The notes: generated by a model not told the origin, from the letters alone. Shown: positions 49,144-60,731, numbered from the stretch's first letter. The stretch is DNA of 64,000 bases from Parcubacteria group bacterium (GCA_002724975.1 PBQF01000039.1:1-64000), one strand, 5' to 3'. Made by a program: numbers and translations.

Positions 49144-49171
49144 ATAGTATCAGAATTATAAAAATGGTCAA
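49144..49171 (-). promoter_or_regulatory. Promoter of secE-nusG-rplK
   Basis: TTGACC (49166-49171), 16 bp, TACTAT (49144-49149) on the minus strand. Confidence 0.65.
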
Positions 49172-49214
49172 GACCCCGTGCATAAAGTGGATTCATATGA
49201 ATATCAAACGGGAT

Positions 49215-50111
49215 TCACTCACCCCTGTTCAGAACAACCAAAAGAGGGCTAGCTAAAAAGATCGATGAGTATGTTCCAGCTATAACTCCAATTACAAGAG
49301 TTAAAGCAAAATATCTTGTTGAGTCTCCTCCTAAAAATAGAAGAGTTAAGAGAACTAAAAGAGTGGTGAGGGAAGTATTAATAGAACGCGCATATGTTTG
49401 ATTCAAACTTCTCCCAACGGTATCTCTAAAACTCTCTTTTCTTCCTTTTTCCTGATTTAAATTCAAATTCTCCCTAACCCTGTCAAAGACAACAATCGTG
49501 TCATTTACAGAAAACCCAAGAATGGCCAGAAGTGCAGTTACAAAGAGTATATCAATTTCGGCTCCGCTAAATTTACCAAGGATTATAAAAGCTCCAGTCG
49601 GAATTAAAATATCGTGAACAAGGGCAACTATCGCAATCAGCCCATATTTCCAACTTGAAACTGGAAAAGAAACTCTCCTGAATGAAAAAGTAATAAATAA
49701 AATAATGGCCAGAACTACAATAACAATTGCAATATAAGCTTTTTGTTTTAATTCCTCCCCGATAATAGGGCCAACCATGCTAAATCTTTTCTGGACAACT
49801 TCCCTGCTTCCTTCGAAAGAAAGAAGTGTTAGAAGATTGACTCTTTCACTATCTTCTAAATCTCGAGTTCTTAAAACATATCCGTTTTCTCCTGTTGGCT
49901 GAAGTTTGTATCCCCCAATTGCCATATTAGAAACTTTATCTTTTACAGCATCAGAACTAGGGCGCTCCCCTATATATTCAACTTCCAAAATAGAGCCTCC
50001 AGTGAAATCAATTCCAAAATTAAGTCCGCCAAAAATAATTAATCCCAATGATACCAAAACTAAAAGTCCTGATATGATAAAGAAAAATTTTCTGTATTTT
50101 ACAACAAACAT
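49215..50111 (-). CDS. secF: Protein-export membrane protein SecF
   Basis: A 298-residue SecF with six helices. Family motifs: FGGLNFGIDFTGGSILEVEY near the first helix, ILGFSVNDTIVVFDRVREN in the middle, and the ARSINTSLTTLLVLLTLLFLGG stretch. With SecD it uses the proton or sodium gradient to pull proteins out of the Sec channel. secD ends 2 bp upstream. Confidence 0.96.
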   Translation of the reverse strand: MFVVKYRKFFFIISGLLVLVSLGLIIFGGLNFGIDFTGGSILEVEYIGERPSSDAVKDKVSNMAIGGYKLQPTGENGYVLRTRDLEDSERVNLLTLLSFEGSREVVQKRFSMVGPIIGEELKQKAYIAIVIVVLAIILFITFSFRRVSFPVSSWKYGLIAIVALVHDILIPTGAFIILGKFSGAEIDILFVTALLAILGFSVNDTIVVFDRVRENLNLNQEKGRKESFRDTVGRSLNQTYARSINTSLTTLLVLLTLLFLGGDSTRYFALTLVIGVIAGTYSSIFLASPLLVVLNRGE

Positions 50112-50113
50112 GA

Positions 50114-51421
50114 TTATTTAAACCCGACACCAAACATTCTATTAAATCTTTCTGGAACAACCGCCAAAAGAAAGGTTCTTGAAATTGAAATGGCTGTAAT
50201 CATACTGACAATTACTCCCAAGCCAAAAGTCAAAGCAAAACCTTTCACTAAAGAAGTTCCAAACCAAAAAAGGATAATGGCAGTAATAATACTTGAAATA
50301 TTTGAATCTCTGATTGAAAGCCAGGCTCGAGAAAAACCATTTCTAACTGCTTCTTCCATGCTCGGTGTTCCCTCTTCGAGTTCCTCTTTCATCCTTTCGA
50401 AAATAAGAATATTGGCGTCAACCGCCATACCAATTGAAAGGATAAAACCGGCAATACCAGCAGCAGTAAGTGTTACAGGAATAAGCTTAAAAATAGCCAG
50501 CATTAGCACTATATATATAGAAAGAGAAAGAATAGCGACTAACCCCGAAGCCCTGTACCAAAGAAGTAAAAAGAGAGCAACAAGAATAATACCCCAAATC
50601 CCAGCCTTAATCCCTGCCTCAACAGTTTGTGCTCCCAAAGATGGGCCAATTGATTGAGTACTAATAAGTTCAATGGCTAAAGGTAAAGCTCCAAAGTTTA
50701 AATCTCTAACAAGTTCTTTTGCTTCTTCTGGTGTAAACTGTCCGGTGATTACTGCATTGCCACCAGAAATTTCTGTATTGATATTTGGTGCGGAGATGAC
50801 TTCTCCATCAAGAATAATCGCCAAAGGTTCGCCAACATTTTCTCCTGTTATCTTTTGAAATAATTCTGCCCCATCTTTATTAAACTCAAGTCCAATACTT
50901 GGGCTATTCAATGCACTTCCCGTTCGCCCTAAGCCGTCTTGTCCAAATTGGAGAGTTGCCCTTTTAACCATTCTGCCAGTTAAACCAGTTGGAATTAAAA
51001 TATCTTCAACACTTGCTTCGGGATCTTGGGCAAGAAGAGATTCCCCGTCTTTAACAAGACGGAATTCAAGAAGCGGGGTTTTGCCTATCAAATTAATCGC
51101 CTCTTCCACATCTGTTACACCTGGAAGTTCAACAATTAATCTTTGGTCATTAACATTCCCAAAGAGACCACCTTCCTCGACTTGAACAACAGGTTCTCCA
51201 ACTCCAAAGAGATTGACTCTGCGTTCAATCACATCCCGCAAAGCGTTCATTAAATCTTTTACTTCCGTCCGCCCAACCTCACTGGTATCTGCCTTATAAG
51301 CCAAGTGTGTTCCGCCAGAAAGATCAAGGCCAAGTTTAAAAGAGTCCTTGGTCAAGGCCAGATATCCTATAAAAACTCCGATTATGAGTATTAAGATGGC
51401 GGTAATTCTGAGTGCTGTCAT
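50114..51421 (-). CDS. secD: Protein-export membrane protein SecD
   Basis: A 435-residue SecD. N-terminal helix, LGLDLSGGTHLAYKAD, the periplasmic P1-head region (shorter than in E. coli, with VIVELPGVTDVEEAINLIGKTPLLEFRLV and ILDGEVISAPNINTEISGGNAVITGQFTPEEAKELVRDLNFGALP), then five helices with AAGIAGFILSIGMAVDANILIFERMKEE. TATTAT lies 6 bp before ATG, again pointing to a leaderless mRNA. First gene of secD-secF. Confidence 0.97.
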   Translation of the reverse strand: MTALRITAILILIIGVFIGYLALTKDSFKLGLDLSGGTHLAYKADTSEVGRTEVKDLMNALRDVIERRVNLFGVGEPVVQVEEGGLFGNVNDQRLIVELPGVTDVEEAINLIGKTPLLEFRLVKDGESLLAQDPEASVEDILIPTGLTGRMVKRATLQFGQDGLGRTGSALNSPSIGLEFNKDGAELFQKITGENVGEPLAIILDGEVISAPNINTEISGGNAVITGQFTPEEAKELVRDLNFGALPLAIELISTQSIGPSLGAQTVEAGIKAGIWGIILVALFLLLWYRASGLVAILSLSIYIVLMLAIFKLIPVTLTAAGIAGFILSIGMAVDANILIFERMKEELEEGTPSMEEAVRNGFSRAWLSIRDSNISSIITAIILFWFGTSLVKGFALTFGLGVIVSMITAISISRTFLLAVVPERFNRMFGVGFK

Positions 51422-51451
51422 TTCGCTATAATATAGGAAAATTAAAAAAAG

Positions 51452-52798
51452 CTAAACCCCAGTCCTTGAGAGCAAGGCCTTGATTGTTTTAAGAGCAATC
51501 TTTAAATCAAGAAAGAAAGACCTATTTTTAATGTAATAAAGATCATAAGAAAGCTTCATTTTGGTCTCAGAAAAATCAGTCCCATGGTGGGGGTGATTAT
51601 CATGGTAAATCTGAGCCCATCCTGAAAGCCCTGGTTTTATAAGGTGTCTAACATTGTAATAAGGTATTTCTTCCTCATATTTTAGGGCCAAAGCGGGAAT
51701 CTCTGGCCTTGGGCCAATTAGAGAAATATCCCCTTTTAAAACATTCCAAAGTTGCGGTAATTCATCAATACGGCTTTTTCTTAGGAAAGTTCCTACTTTA
51801 GTCACCACTCGCCTACTTTTTAGTACTTCTTCTCCTTCGTCTAGTCCTGACATACTGCGGAATTTAATAATTTCCACATGTTTATTGTCCTGACCAATAC
51901 GACTCTGCCTAATAAAAATTTCTCCTCCATCATCCATTTTTATAGCAAGAAATACAAATGGGTAAAAAATCAGTGAGAGCAAAGCTAGAGGCAAAGAAAT
52001 AATTACATCCATCATTCTTTTAACAAGATCGTATGAGACTTTTGGTGAAAGAGAAAGGTTTTCTAAAAACCAGTCATACCCCAATAAAGAAACTGGCACC
52101 CTGTCAAAAATATCTTCATAAACTTTATACTTGTCAATAAATTCAACACCTTCATAAATAAGCTTGTAAAGATCTTGTAGAATTTTCTTTATCCTCTCAC
52201 TTTTGAGATTAATAATGATATAAGAAATATTTTTTTCCTTAACCTCGTTCAGAATTTCTTTTGAAAGTTGCTTTACAGATTTATCAGGGCTAATGATTGA
52301 AGCAAAATAAAAACTGTAGCGGGAGTTGTTATTAACCTCCTCTACGAGGTCTCTTGTTTCCTCCTCACTATTGATTATTAAAGCTGCCCCCTTAACCTTA
52401 TCACCTATAAAAGCACTCCCATAAATTCTCCAGATAAGTATCAGACCAAATGACAATATCAGGTAAATAAAAAGATTTGTCTTTGGGGTAATTGCAAAAT
52501 ATGGGATAAGATAGAAAAAGAGAACAGCAATAAAAGTATTAATGACTTGAGTATTTAAAATAATATTCGGTAAACGATTTTTAAAAAGAATTGTGTGTTT
52601 TTCATAAAGGCCTGCAATAAAAAAGATTGTAATCCAGATGATAAAAATAATAGAAAAAGCGATTATGTGTTCATCTAAATGAGCCTCCTCTGGGAATCCT
52701 AAATAGCTAATGAGAAGCATTGTAAAAAGTGAAAGATAGAGAAAGAAAACGTCTCCCAGAAAAAGAATTATTGCCTCTTTTTTGCTTTGTATAGCCAT
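51452..52798 (-). CDS. Polyprenyl-phosphate sugar-1-phosphate transferase
   Basis: A 448-residue membrane enzyme of the exopolysaccharide glycosylphosphotransferase type. Four to five N-terminal helices (about 10-125), a CoA-binding-like middle domain (130-240), a further helix, then the bacterial sugar transferase domain with KRMMDVIISLPLALL, FIRQSRIGQDNKHVEIIKFRSM, RKSRIDELPQLWNVLKGDISLIGPRPE and KPGLSGWAQI. It would load the first sugar phosphate onto undecaprenyl phosphate for a surface glycan. TATACT sits 6 bp before ATG. Divergent from a glycosyltransferase gene. Confidence 0.93.
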   Translation of the reverse strand: MAIQSKKEAIILFLGDVFFLYLSLFTMLLISYLGFPEEAHLDEHIIAFSIIFIIWITIFFIAGLYEKHTILFKNRLPNIILNTQVINTFIAVLFFYLIPYFAITPKTNLFIYLILSFGLILIWRIYGSAFIGDKVKGAALIINSEEETRDLVEEVNNNSRYSFYFASIISPDKSVKQLSKEILNEVKEKNISYIIINLKSERIKKILQDLYKLIYEGVEFIDKYKVYEDIFDRVPVSLLGYDWFLENLSLSPKVSYDLVKRMMDVIISLPLALLSLIFYPFVFLAIKMDDGGEIFIRQSRIGQDNKHVEIIKFRSMSGLDEGEEVLKSRRVVTKVGTFLRKSRIDELPQLWNVLKGDISLIGPRPEIPALALKYEEEIPYYNVRHLIKPGLSGWAQIYHDNHPHHGTDFSETKMKLSYDLYYIKNRSFFLDLKIALKTIKALLSRTGV

Positions 52799-52908
52799 AA
52801 ATTAAGTATAATGTATCAGGTATTATGTATAATGTATAGATTATTAAACAACAATATGATAATCTGGTCAATGTAACAATATACAGCTGGGTTAAGTTTC
52901 AAAATCTA

Positions 52909-54021
52909 ATGAGCGGAAGTAGAAAAAAAATAATATATTTGATTACCAAAGCGAACTTGGGCGGTGCGCAAAAGTATGTTTTCGACTTAGCCACTTCTCT
53001 CCCCCAAGACAAATTTGATGTCCTTGTTGTTCATGGACAAGGTAATATCTTAAGCAAGAAACTTCAGGAAGAGAAAATAAAAACCATTTTCGTTCCTGAG
53101 ATGGGAAGAGATATAAATGTCTTGGGAGAAATAATTTCTTTCTTTAAAATCTTTAAGATTATTTTTGACTATAACCCAGACATAGTCCACGTAAACAGTT
53201 CAAAGGCCGGGGGTATTGGGGCCTTTGTGGCTAGACTAACCTTTACGCAAAAAATAATTTTTACTGTTCATGGTTGGGCATTTAATGAACCCCAATTTGA
53301 TAATATCCTAACAAAATTCTTTTCTTGGCTGACGGTTTTTCTTTCAACAGACACCATCGTCATTTCAAAACAAAATTTTGAGCAAGGTTTGAGATATCCT
53401 TTTGTAAAAAACAGATTTGCTCTCATCTATAATGGAGTAAAAGATACTAATTTTAGAGAAAGGACTTCTGCCAGAAAATTCATTGCAGATTTAACAAAAG
53501 CAGACAGCAAAAAAATCTGGGTAGTGACAATTTCAGAACTTCATAAAAATAAGGGGCTTAGTTATTTAATAGAAGCTGTTTCTAAATTAGAAAAGAAACC
53601 CATTGTTTTTATAATTGGACCCGGAGAAGAAAGAAATAATTTGGGAAACTTAATTTCTAAACATAATCTAGAAGACAATATCTTTCTTATGGGATTTATT
53701 GACGAAGCGAGTACCTACTTAAAGGCTTTTGATATTTTTATCCTAACTTCAGTTAAAGAAGGGCATCCCTATGCACTACTCGAAGCGGGACTAGCAAAAC
53801 TTCCAAGTATAGGAAGTGATATTCCTGGAGTGAAGGATATTTTAGAAAATGAAAATGGTATTTTAACCATACCAAAAGACCCCAACGACATTGCTGAAAA
53901 ACTGGATGGCTTGATAAAAGATAAGGGAAAAAAGGCTCAACTAAGCCAAAATTTACATAGTAAAGTTTTTGGAGAATTCTCCTTTAAAGAAATGTTAGAA
54001 AAAACTATATCTCTTTATTAA
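52909..54021 (+). CDS. Glycosyltransferase family 4 protein
   Basis: A 370-residue GT-B fold glycosyltransferase of family GT4. The N-terminal domain begins IIYLITKANLGGAQKYVFDLATSLPQ, and the C-terminal nucleotide-sugar domain has WVVTISELHKNKGLSYLIEAV, FIIGPGEERNNLGNLI and the EGHPYALLEAGLAKLPSIGSDIPGVKDIL acceptor/E-x7-E-like motif. It probably extends a glycan started by the divergent sugar-1-phosphate transferase. The donor sugar is unknown. Confidence 0.92.
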   Translation: MSGSRKKIIYLITKANLGGAQKYVFDLATSLPQDKFDVLVVHGQGNILSKKLQEEKIKTIFVPEMGRDINVLGEIISFFKIFKIIFDYNPDIVHVNSSKAGGIGAFVARLTFTQKIIFTVHGWAFNEPQFDNILTKFFSWLTVFLSTDTIVISKQNFEQGLRYPFVKNRFALIYNGVKDTNFRERTSARKFIADLTKADSKKIWVVTISELHKNKGLSYLIEAVSKLEKKPIVFIIGPGEERNNLGNLISKHNLEDNIFLMGFIDEASTYLKAFDIFILTSVKEGHPYALLEAGLAKLPSIGSDIPGVKDILENENGILTIPKDPNDIAEKLDGLIKDKGKKAQLSQNLHSKVFGEFSFKEMLEKTISLY

Positions 54022-54109
54022 AAATTAATTAACGAATTGTTGGCTCACAATACCATCTTGGAAGCGGCCCCGATGGAGTACTTATTGTCTGGTGTTAGTT
54101 GTTAGTCAA

Positions 54110-55255
54110 TTAGTTTCCAATCATCCTCTCAACTCCTAAAAATTCATTTTTAGTGTCTTCTTTATGGTATGCTTTCCCGTATCTTCTCATGCCCATTAGG
54201 ATTCCAAGGGCTAAAAATTCCGTCACGATATGTGAACCTCCGTAACTTAAAAATGGTACAGTTGTCCCAGTCACCGGCAAGAGTCCTATATTCATTCCAA
54301 CATGAATAATAAAATGGCTTATCAAAAATATTGAAACTCCTAATCCAAAAAGTATCTCAAAATTTGTTGCCCCATGTAAAGCACTAAGTAATATTCTCCA
54401 AAACAAAACACCAAATAGAGAGAATAAAATAATAACCCCAATAAAACCCCATTCTTCCGAAAAGGCAGCAAAAACAAAATCAGTCTCATATTCGGGTAAA
54501 AATTCCAAGCGCGATTGGGTGCCATAGCCAATCCCTTTTCCGGTAAGTTGTCCTGAACCAACGGCAATTGTCGATTGAAGAGCGTTATACCCCGCCCCCG
54601 AAGTGTCGGTTAAAGGATTAAGAAAAGTTAGAATCCTATCCTTCTGATATGGCACAAAAACAAAGCTCCATAATAAGACCATAGATAAAAGGCCAACAAG
54701 AAGAACTAGAAAGAGATGTTTTTTTGAAATTCCCGAAACTAAAACTAAACCAAGCCAAATCATAAAAATAATAATAGCTGAACCAAAGTCTGGCTGAAGC
54801 AAAACTAAAAGGAAAATTGTCAGGGCATAAAAACCAGAAACTAGAAGATGTCTGAAATTCGCAATCTCAACATGCCTCCTAGAAAAATATTTAGCTAAAA
54901 TAATTATTAAAAAAATTTTTATTGGATCTGATGGTTGAAGTGAAAAAGCTCCAAAGTCAAACCAACTAATCGCTCCCTTTGTCACTTGGCCTGCAACGAA
55001 AAGAGTGATTAAAAGTCCGGTTGAAACAAGAAAAAGAAGAACGGAAACCCAGGTTCTTCGAAGAAACCTCCAATCAACTAAACTAGCCAGAAAAAAGACT
55101 CCAAAACCTATCAAAATCCAGATAATTTGCCTTTCGAAGAAAATACTCTCCCCAACAAAGGAATTCATGGTCACTAATCCGGCGCCTAACAAAGGAATAG
55201 TTGCTAGAAATAGATACCAATCTATGTTCAAACCGACTTTTTTAACTAAATCCAT
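54110..55255 (-). CDS. rodA: Rod shape-determining protein RodA (SEDS family)
   Basis: A 381-residue SEDS-family polytopic protein, a peptidoglycan glycosyltransferase working with a class b PBP. Ten helices; family motifs include ISWFDFGAFSLQPSDPIKI, LLQPDFGSAIIIFMIW, VGSGQLTGKGIGYGTQSRLEFLPEYETDFVFAAFSEEWGF and GLLPVTGTTVPFLSYGGSHIV. RodA is more likely than FtsW by motif details (QPSDPIK, LEFLPEYETDF), but this is not certain. It overlaps the upstream gene by one base (TAATG). Confidence 0.92.
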   Translation of the reverse strand: MDLVKKVGLNIDWYLFLATIPLLGAGLVTMNSFVGESIFFERQIIWILIGFGVFFLASLVDWRFLRRTWVSVLLFLVSTGLLITLFVAGQVTKGAISWFDFGAFSLQPSDPIKIFLIIILAKYFSRRHVEIANFRHLLVSGFYALTIFLLVLLQPDFGSAIIIFMIWLGLVLVSGISKKHLFLVLLVGLLSMVLLWSFVFVPYQKDRILTFLNPLTDTSGAGYNALQSTIAVGSGQLTGKGIGYGTQSRLEFLPEYETDFVFAAFSEEWGFIGVIILFSLFGVLFWRILLSALHGATNFEILFGLGVSIFLISHFIIHVGMNIGLLPVTGTTVPFLSYGGSHIVTEFLALGILMGMRRYGKAYHKEDTKNEFLGVERMIGN

Positions 55256-56016
55256 TAGTTTCTAGTACCAAACTTTGGTAGAATTTCGACCCTTCCGATA
55301 GGGCTTTTGAAAGGATTGGGCCAAGTGAAAGTGACCTTCTCCATTGAGTCCGGACTTATGTTTTCGACAAGTGTTTTGGAACTAGCCATGGCGTTATCAG
55401 CCATGTCATAAATTATGGCAAACAGCTCTACGTCTTTTATTGAAACAAAGCCTCTGTTTTCAAGCTCTACATCAACCCTCGGAGAAGAATCAGTATTTAT
55501 TATTCCTCTCTTATTTATTCGGAGATTTGAACTTATATTCTCCTGAGTCAGCCATTCAACTTTACTAGTGAATTCAAAGAATGTTTTATCTGGAGCCCTT
55601 TCTCTGGTCACAATTGTCCCTTCAAAAATAGGGAACCTCGTTTGAGCTGGGATATCAGTTTTACCCTTTCTTTCATAAACTAGAACACCTTTGTCATCAA
55701 GAAGTGTGAAAGTGTAAAAGACATCTTGTGCCCCAGCACTCAGATTTGGGTTCTCTATCATGGCAACAGAATTATAGACTCCATCTCTTACTTCAAAACT
55801 TCTGGTCCAAAGAATTAATGGTTCAGCTACAGTAAATCCACAAATTTTTTCACATCCACCACCGCAGTCGACTCCGCGTTCATTACTATTTTGTTTACCA
55901 TCAAAACAAGTTGGCTCTTTATTAAAAATATTATAAACAGGAAGAGCAAAAACAATGACGAGAATTAATATCAAACCCCCTAAATAGATAGATCTGTTTT
56001 TAGATGACCAACTCAT
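55255..56016 (-). CDS. Single-span membrane protein with Cys-rich motif
   Basis: A 253-residue protein with one N-terminal helix (about 10-30), then a cysteine cluster of the C-x-DG-x2-N-x4-GVDCGG-x-C type (CFDGKQNSNERGVDCGGGCEKIC), followed by two beta-rich Ig-like modules. This cysteine cluster recurs on many exported bacterial proteins. The start is ATG 56016; the longer frame runs into the 5S rRNA gene. It precedes rodA with a one-base overlap, so the two are co-transcribed and may act together at the envelope (inference). Confidence 0.75.
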   Translation of the reverse strand: MSWSSKNRSIYLGGLILILVIVFALPVYNIFNKEPTCFDGKQNSNERGVDCGGGCEKICGFTVAEPLILWTRSFEVRDGVYNSVAMIENPNLSAGAQDVFYTFTLLDDKGVLVYERKGKTDIPAQTRFPIFEGTIVTRERAPDKTFFEFTSKVEWLTQENISSNLRINKRGIINTDSSPRVDVELENRGFVSIKDVELFAIIYDMADNAMASSKTLVENISPDSMEKVTFTWPNPFKSPIGRVEILPKFGTRN

Positions 56017-56085
56017 GAACTCTATAATACCAGAAAAACAAAATACTCCGCCATATTTAGCGAAGTATTTTGTTTTAAGTTCTCT

Positions 56086-56195
56086 AAGTTGGCGGTGACC
56101 TACTCTCGCCTTGCGACTACCATCGGTGCTAACAGGCTTAACTTCTGTGTTCGGAATGAGAACAGGTGTAGCCCTATCGCCAAACCACCAACTTA
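56086..56195 (-). rRNA. rrf: 5S ribosomal RNA
   Basis: About 110 nt on the minus strand. Terminal stem TAAGTTGG/CCAACTTA; internal hallmarks include ACACCTGTTCTCATTCCGAACACAGA and GTTAAGCCTGTTAGC, with GGCGATAGGG near the 5' end. It follows the 23S gene by about 120 bp. Confidence 0.93.
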
Positions 56196-56296
56196 GAAAA
56201 CTCAAATATTCAAAAGGTACGCCCTTACACTTTTTAGTGTGATATTGCCCAAAGACAACACACCCAAGTGTGTCACATCGGAAGATGTGGGGATAA

Positions 56297-56318
56297 ATTG
56301 CAAACAAATTGTGGTTTT
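56297..56318 (-). repeat. 3' half of the 23S processing stem
   Basis: A 22-bp segment (attgcaaacaaattgtgg plus tttt) that is exactly complementary to 59334-59355 on the other side of the 23S gene, so the precursor can form a long helix for RNase III. Confidence 0.85.
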
Positions 56319-56329
56319 CAAAGCTTTCT

Positions 56330-59325
<2,996 letters not shown>

Positions 59326-59333
59326 GAAGTTCA

Positions 59334-59355
59334 AAAACCACAATTTGTTTGCAAT
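59334..59355 (-). repeat. 5' half of the 23S processing stem
   Basis: Exact complement of 56297-56318; see that entry. Confidence 0.85.
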
Positions 59356-59454
59356 TTCCCAGCACTACTTTTTGATGGTGCTGGGTACCTGTTCAGTCCC
59401 ACTTGAGATGAGACTGAAACTAATATATTGTCAAAGTTCAACCGCATTATGAAT
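59356..59454 (-). other. Leader region of the 23S-5S unit
   Basis: Contains a CCCAGCAC/GTGCTGGG hairpin (59357-59385) and a TTGACA word (59429-59434, minus strand) without a convincing -10 at the right distance. The rRNA promoter is probably here but I cannot define it. Confidence 0.4.
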
Positions 59455-59485
59455 TTTAAAAAGAAAAAACCGCCTTCCAAGCGGT
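59455..59485 (-). terminator. Terminator upstream of the rRNA leader
   Basis: ACCGC/GCGGT stem (59469-59473 with 59481-59485) followed on the minus strand by TTTTTTCTTTTT. It would stop leftward transcripts entering from the 59572-59736 side before the rRNA genes. Confidence 0.75.
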
Positions 59486-59571
59486 GCCAACCAAACAATG
59501 GAATACTCCAAAAAGTGATTAGCCTTTCCGCTTAAATATTGAATTTAACTTAATATTCATAAGCCCTAGTA

Positions 59572-59736
59572 TTATATACACATTAGAGAGGAGGTCAACC
59601 CTGATAAAAGAAAAATCTCTGTCTCTTCTTTCAACTCTATAACAATCTGGTTCCAATTCTGTATAATTGGGGTCACAGCTTTTTGAGCTATATTTAACAA
59701 CGTATTTTCAGTAGCCCAAAGGGATGTTGGAACCAT
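59572..59736 (-). pseudogene. Small open frame or gene remnant, copy 1 of a duplicated coding segment
   Basis: A 54-codon frame (MVPTSLWATENTLLN...) that contains VTPIIQNWNQIVIELKE. The same peptide with mostly silent base changes recurs at 60534-60647, so selection at the protein level probably acted on an ancestor. It overlaps the annotated start of the methyltransferase on the other strand. Either a tiny gene ending at the 59455-59485 terminator, or a remnant. Confidence 0.35.
59628..59676. repeat. Direct repeat, left copy, flanking the methyltransferase
   Basis: About 49 bp similar to 60582-60631, with a 27-bp identical core (59649-59675) that includes the inverted repeat CCAATT-ctgtat-AATTGG. 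On the plus strand it also reads as a promoter (ATAACA, 17 bp, TATAAT) for the methyltransferase. Confidence 0.8.
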
Positions 59737-60464
59737 ATGATATACTTCCCGTCATGCAAACTTTATATAGAAAACTCTCCCCATACTATAAATACTTTGT
59801 AAATTTTCATGCGGACACAAAAAAAGAGATTGAGGTTTTAAATAAGCTGTTTAAACAACACAAAGTAAAATCAATACTTGATATTGCTTGTGGTATAGGA
59901 AGACACAGTATAGCACTTGCAAAGTTAGGCTATGATGTGACAGGGGTGGATTTTTCATCCTCTCAACTAGCACAGGCAAGGAAAGATGCAAAAGAAGCTG
60001 GTGTAAAGGTTACTTTCGTCAAAAAAGATGCAAATTATTTTACTTCACATAAAAAATTTGATGCAATAATTTGTATGTGGTCAACATTGGGGGAAGAACC
60101 TATGCAGTATGAAAAAGTAATACCAAATGTCTTTCGCTCTCTGAAAAAAAACGGGGTATTTATAATAGACAATAGAGATTGGTCTGATATACCAAAAGGC
60201 GGGAAAAGAACTATACGCAACAGTTTATCTACTCCACACTACAAAATTAAACAATTAATACTAGATAGATTTACCGAACATTTTCGCATCAGAGATATAA
60301 CTTATACTATAAATGGAAAACAATATGATGACCTTTGTATTACACATATTATTAGACCTAAAGAATGGGTAGCCGAATTGAGACAAGCTGGCTTTCGGAA
60401 CAATAAAATAATAAAGAATTACAAAAGTAAGAAAACAAGTACTCTAATTGTGGGACAAAAGTAG
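59724..60464 (+). CDS. Class I SAM-dependent methyltransferase
   Basis: A 246-residue methyltransferase with the SAM-binding motif ILDIACGIGRHSIALAKLGYDVTGVDFSSSQL (about 49-80) and the later ICMWSTLGEEP / FIIDNRDW motifs. The N-terminal YYKYFVNFHADTKKEIEVLNKLFKQH matches the Methyltransf_25/31-type small-molecule group. ATG 59724 lacks a spaced Shine-Dalgarno; ATG 59754 (MQTLYRKLSPYY) is the likelier start by similarity. It stands alone between direct repeats, next to rRNA, and is more AT-rich than its neighbours, so it may be an insertion. Substrate unknown. Confidence 0.85.
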   Translation: MLEPYDILPVMQTLYRKLSPYYKYFVNFHADTKKEIEVLNKLFKQHKVKSILDIACGIGRHSIALAKLGYDVTGVDFSSSQLAQARKDAKEAGVKVTFVKKDANYFTSHKKFDAIICMWSTLGEEPMQYEKVIPNVFRSLKKNGVFIIDNRDWSDIPKGGKRTIRNSLSTPHYKIKQLILDRFTEHFRIRDITYTINGKQYDDLCITHIIRPKEWVAELRQAGFRNNKIIKNYKSKKTSTLIVGQK

Positions 60465-60533
60465 TCACAGTGTTTCAACCACTGTTATCCCATGGGTTCT
60501 AATAAAGAGAGGTAGTCTGCTTATCAAGCAACT

Positions 60534-60647
60534 AAAGCTTTCTTTTCATCCTCAACCACAGTCCTCCCAAATTCCTGCCACTCTTTTAGCTCTATGACTA
60601 GTTGGTTCCAATTCTGTATAATTGGGGTCAGTTCATTAAATGGGCCC
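60534..60647 (-). pseudogene. Coding remnant, copy 2 of the duplicated segment
   Basis: Minus-strand frame EGPFNELTPIIQNWNQLVIE, continuing LKEWQEFGRTVVEDEKKALVA then TGA. It is preceded by an in-frame TAG and has no ATG, GTG or TTG start. Compared with copy 1, differences such as CAG/CAA, GTT/GTC and TTG/CTA are silent or conservative, so this is protein-coding sequence that has lost its 5' end, or uses a CTG start. Confidence 0.5.
60582..60631. repeat. Direct repeat, right copy
   Basis: See 59628-59676. The 27-bp identical core is 60604-60630; the copies are 955 bp apart and bracket the methyltransferase gene. Confidence 0.8.
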
Positions 60648-60731
60648 TCCTACACCCTGTGCACATGGCACGAGCACTTACGCCGATGGACAAACAGAAA
60701 TTCTTCTCTGGGATGGTTTCTTAATTTTTTA

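Noticed and set aside
59724..60464. The methyltransferase as a 23S rRNA methylase because of its position
   Set aside because: The motifs fit the general small-molecule group; no rRNA-methylase signature such as Erm or RlmB motifs is visible, so position alone is not enough.
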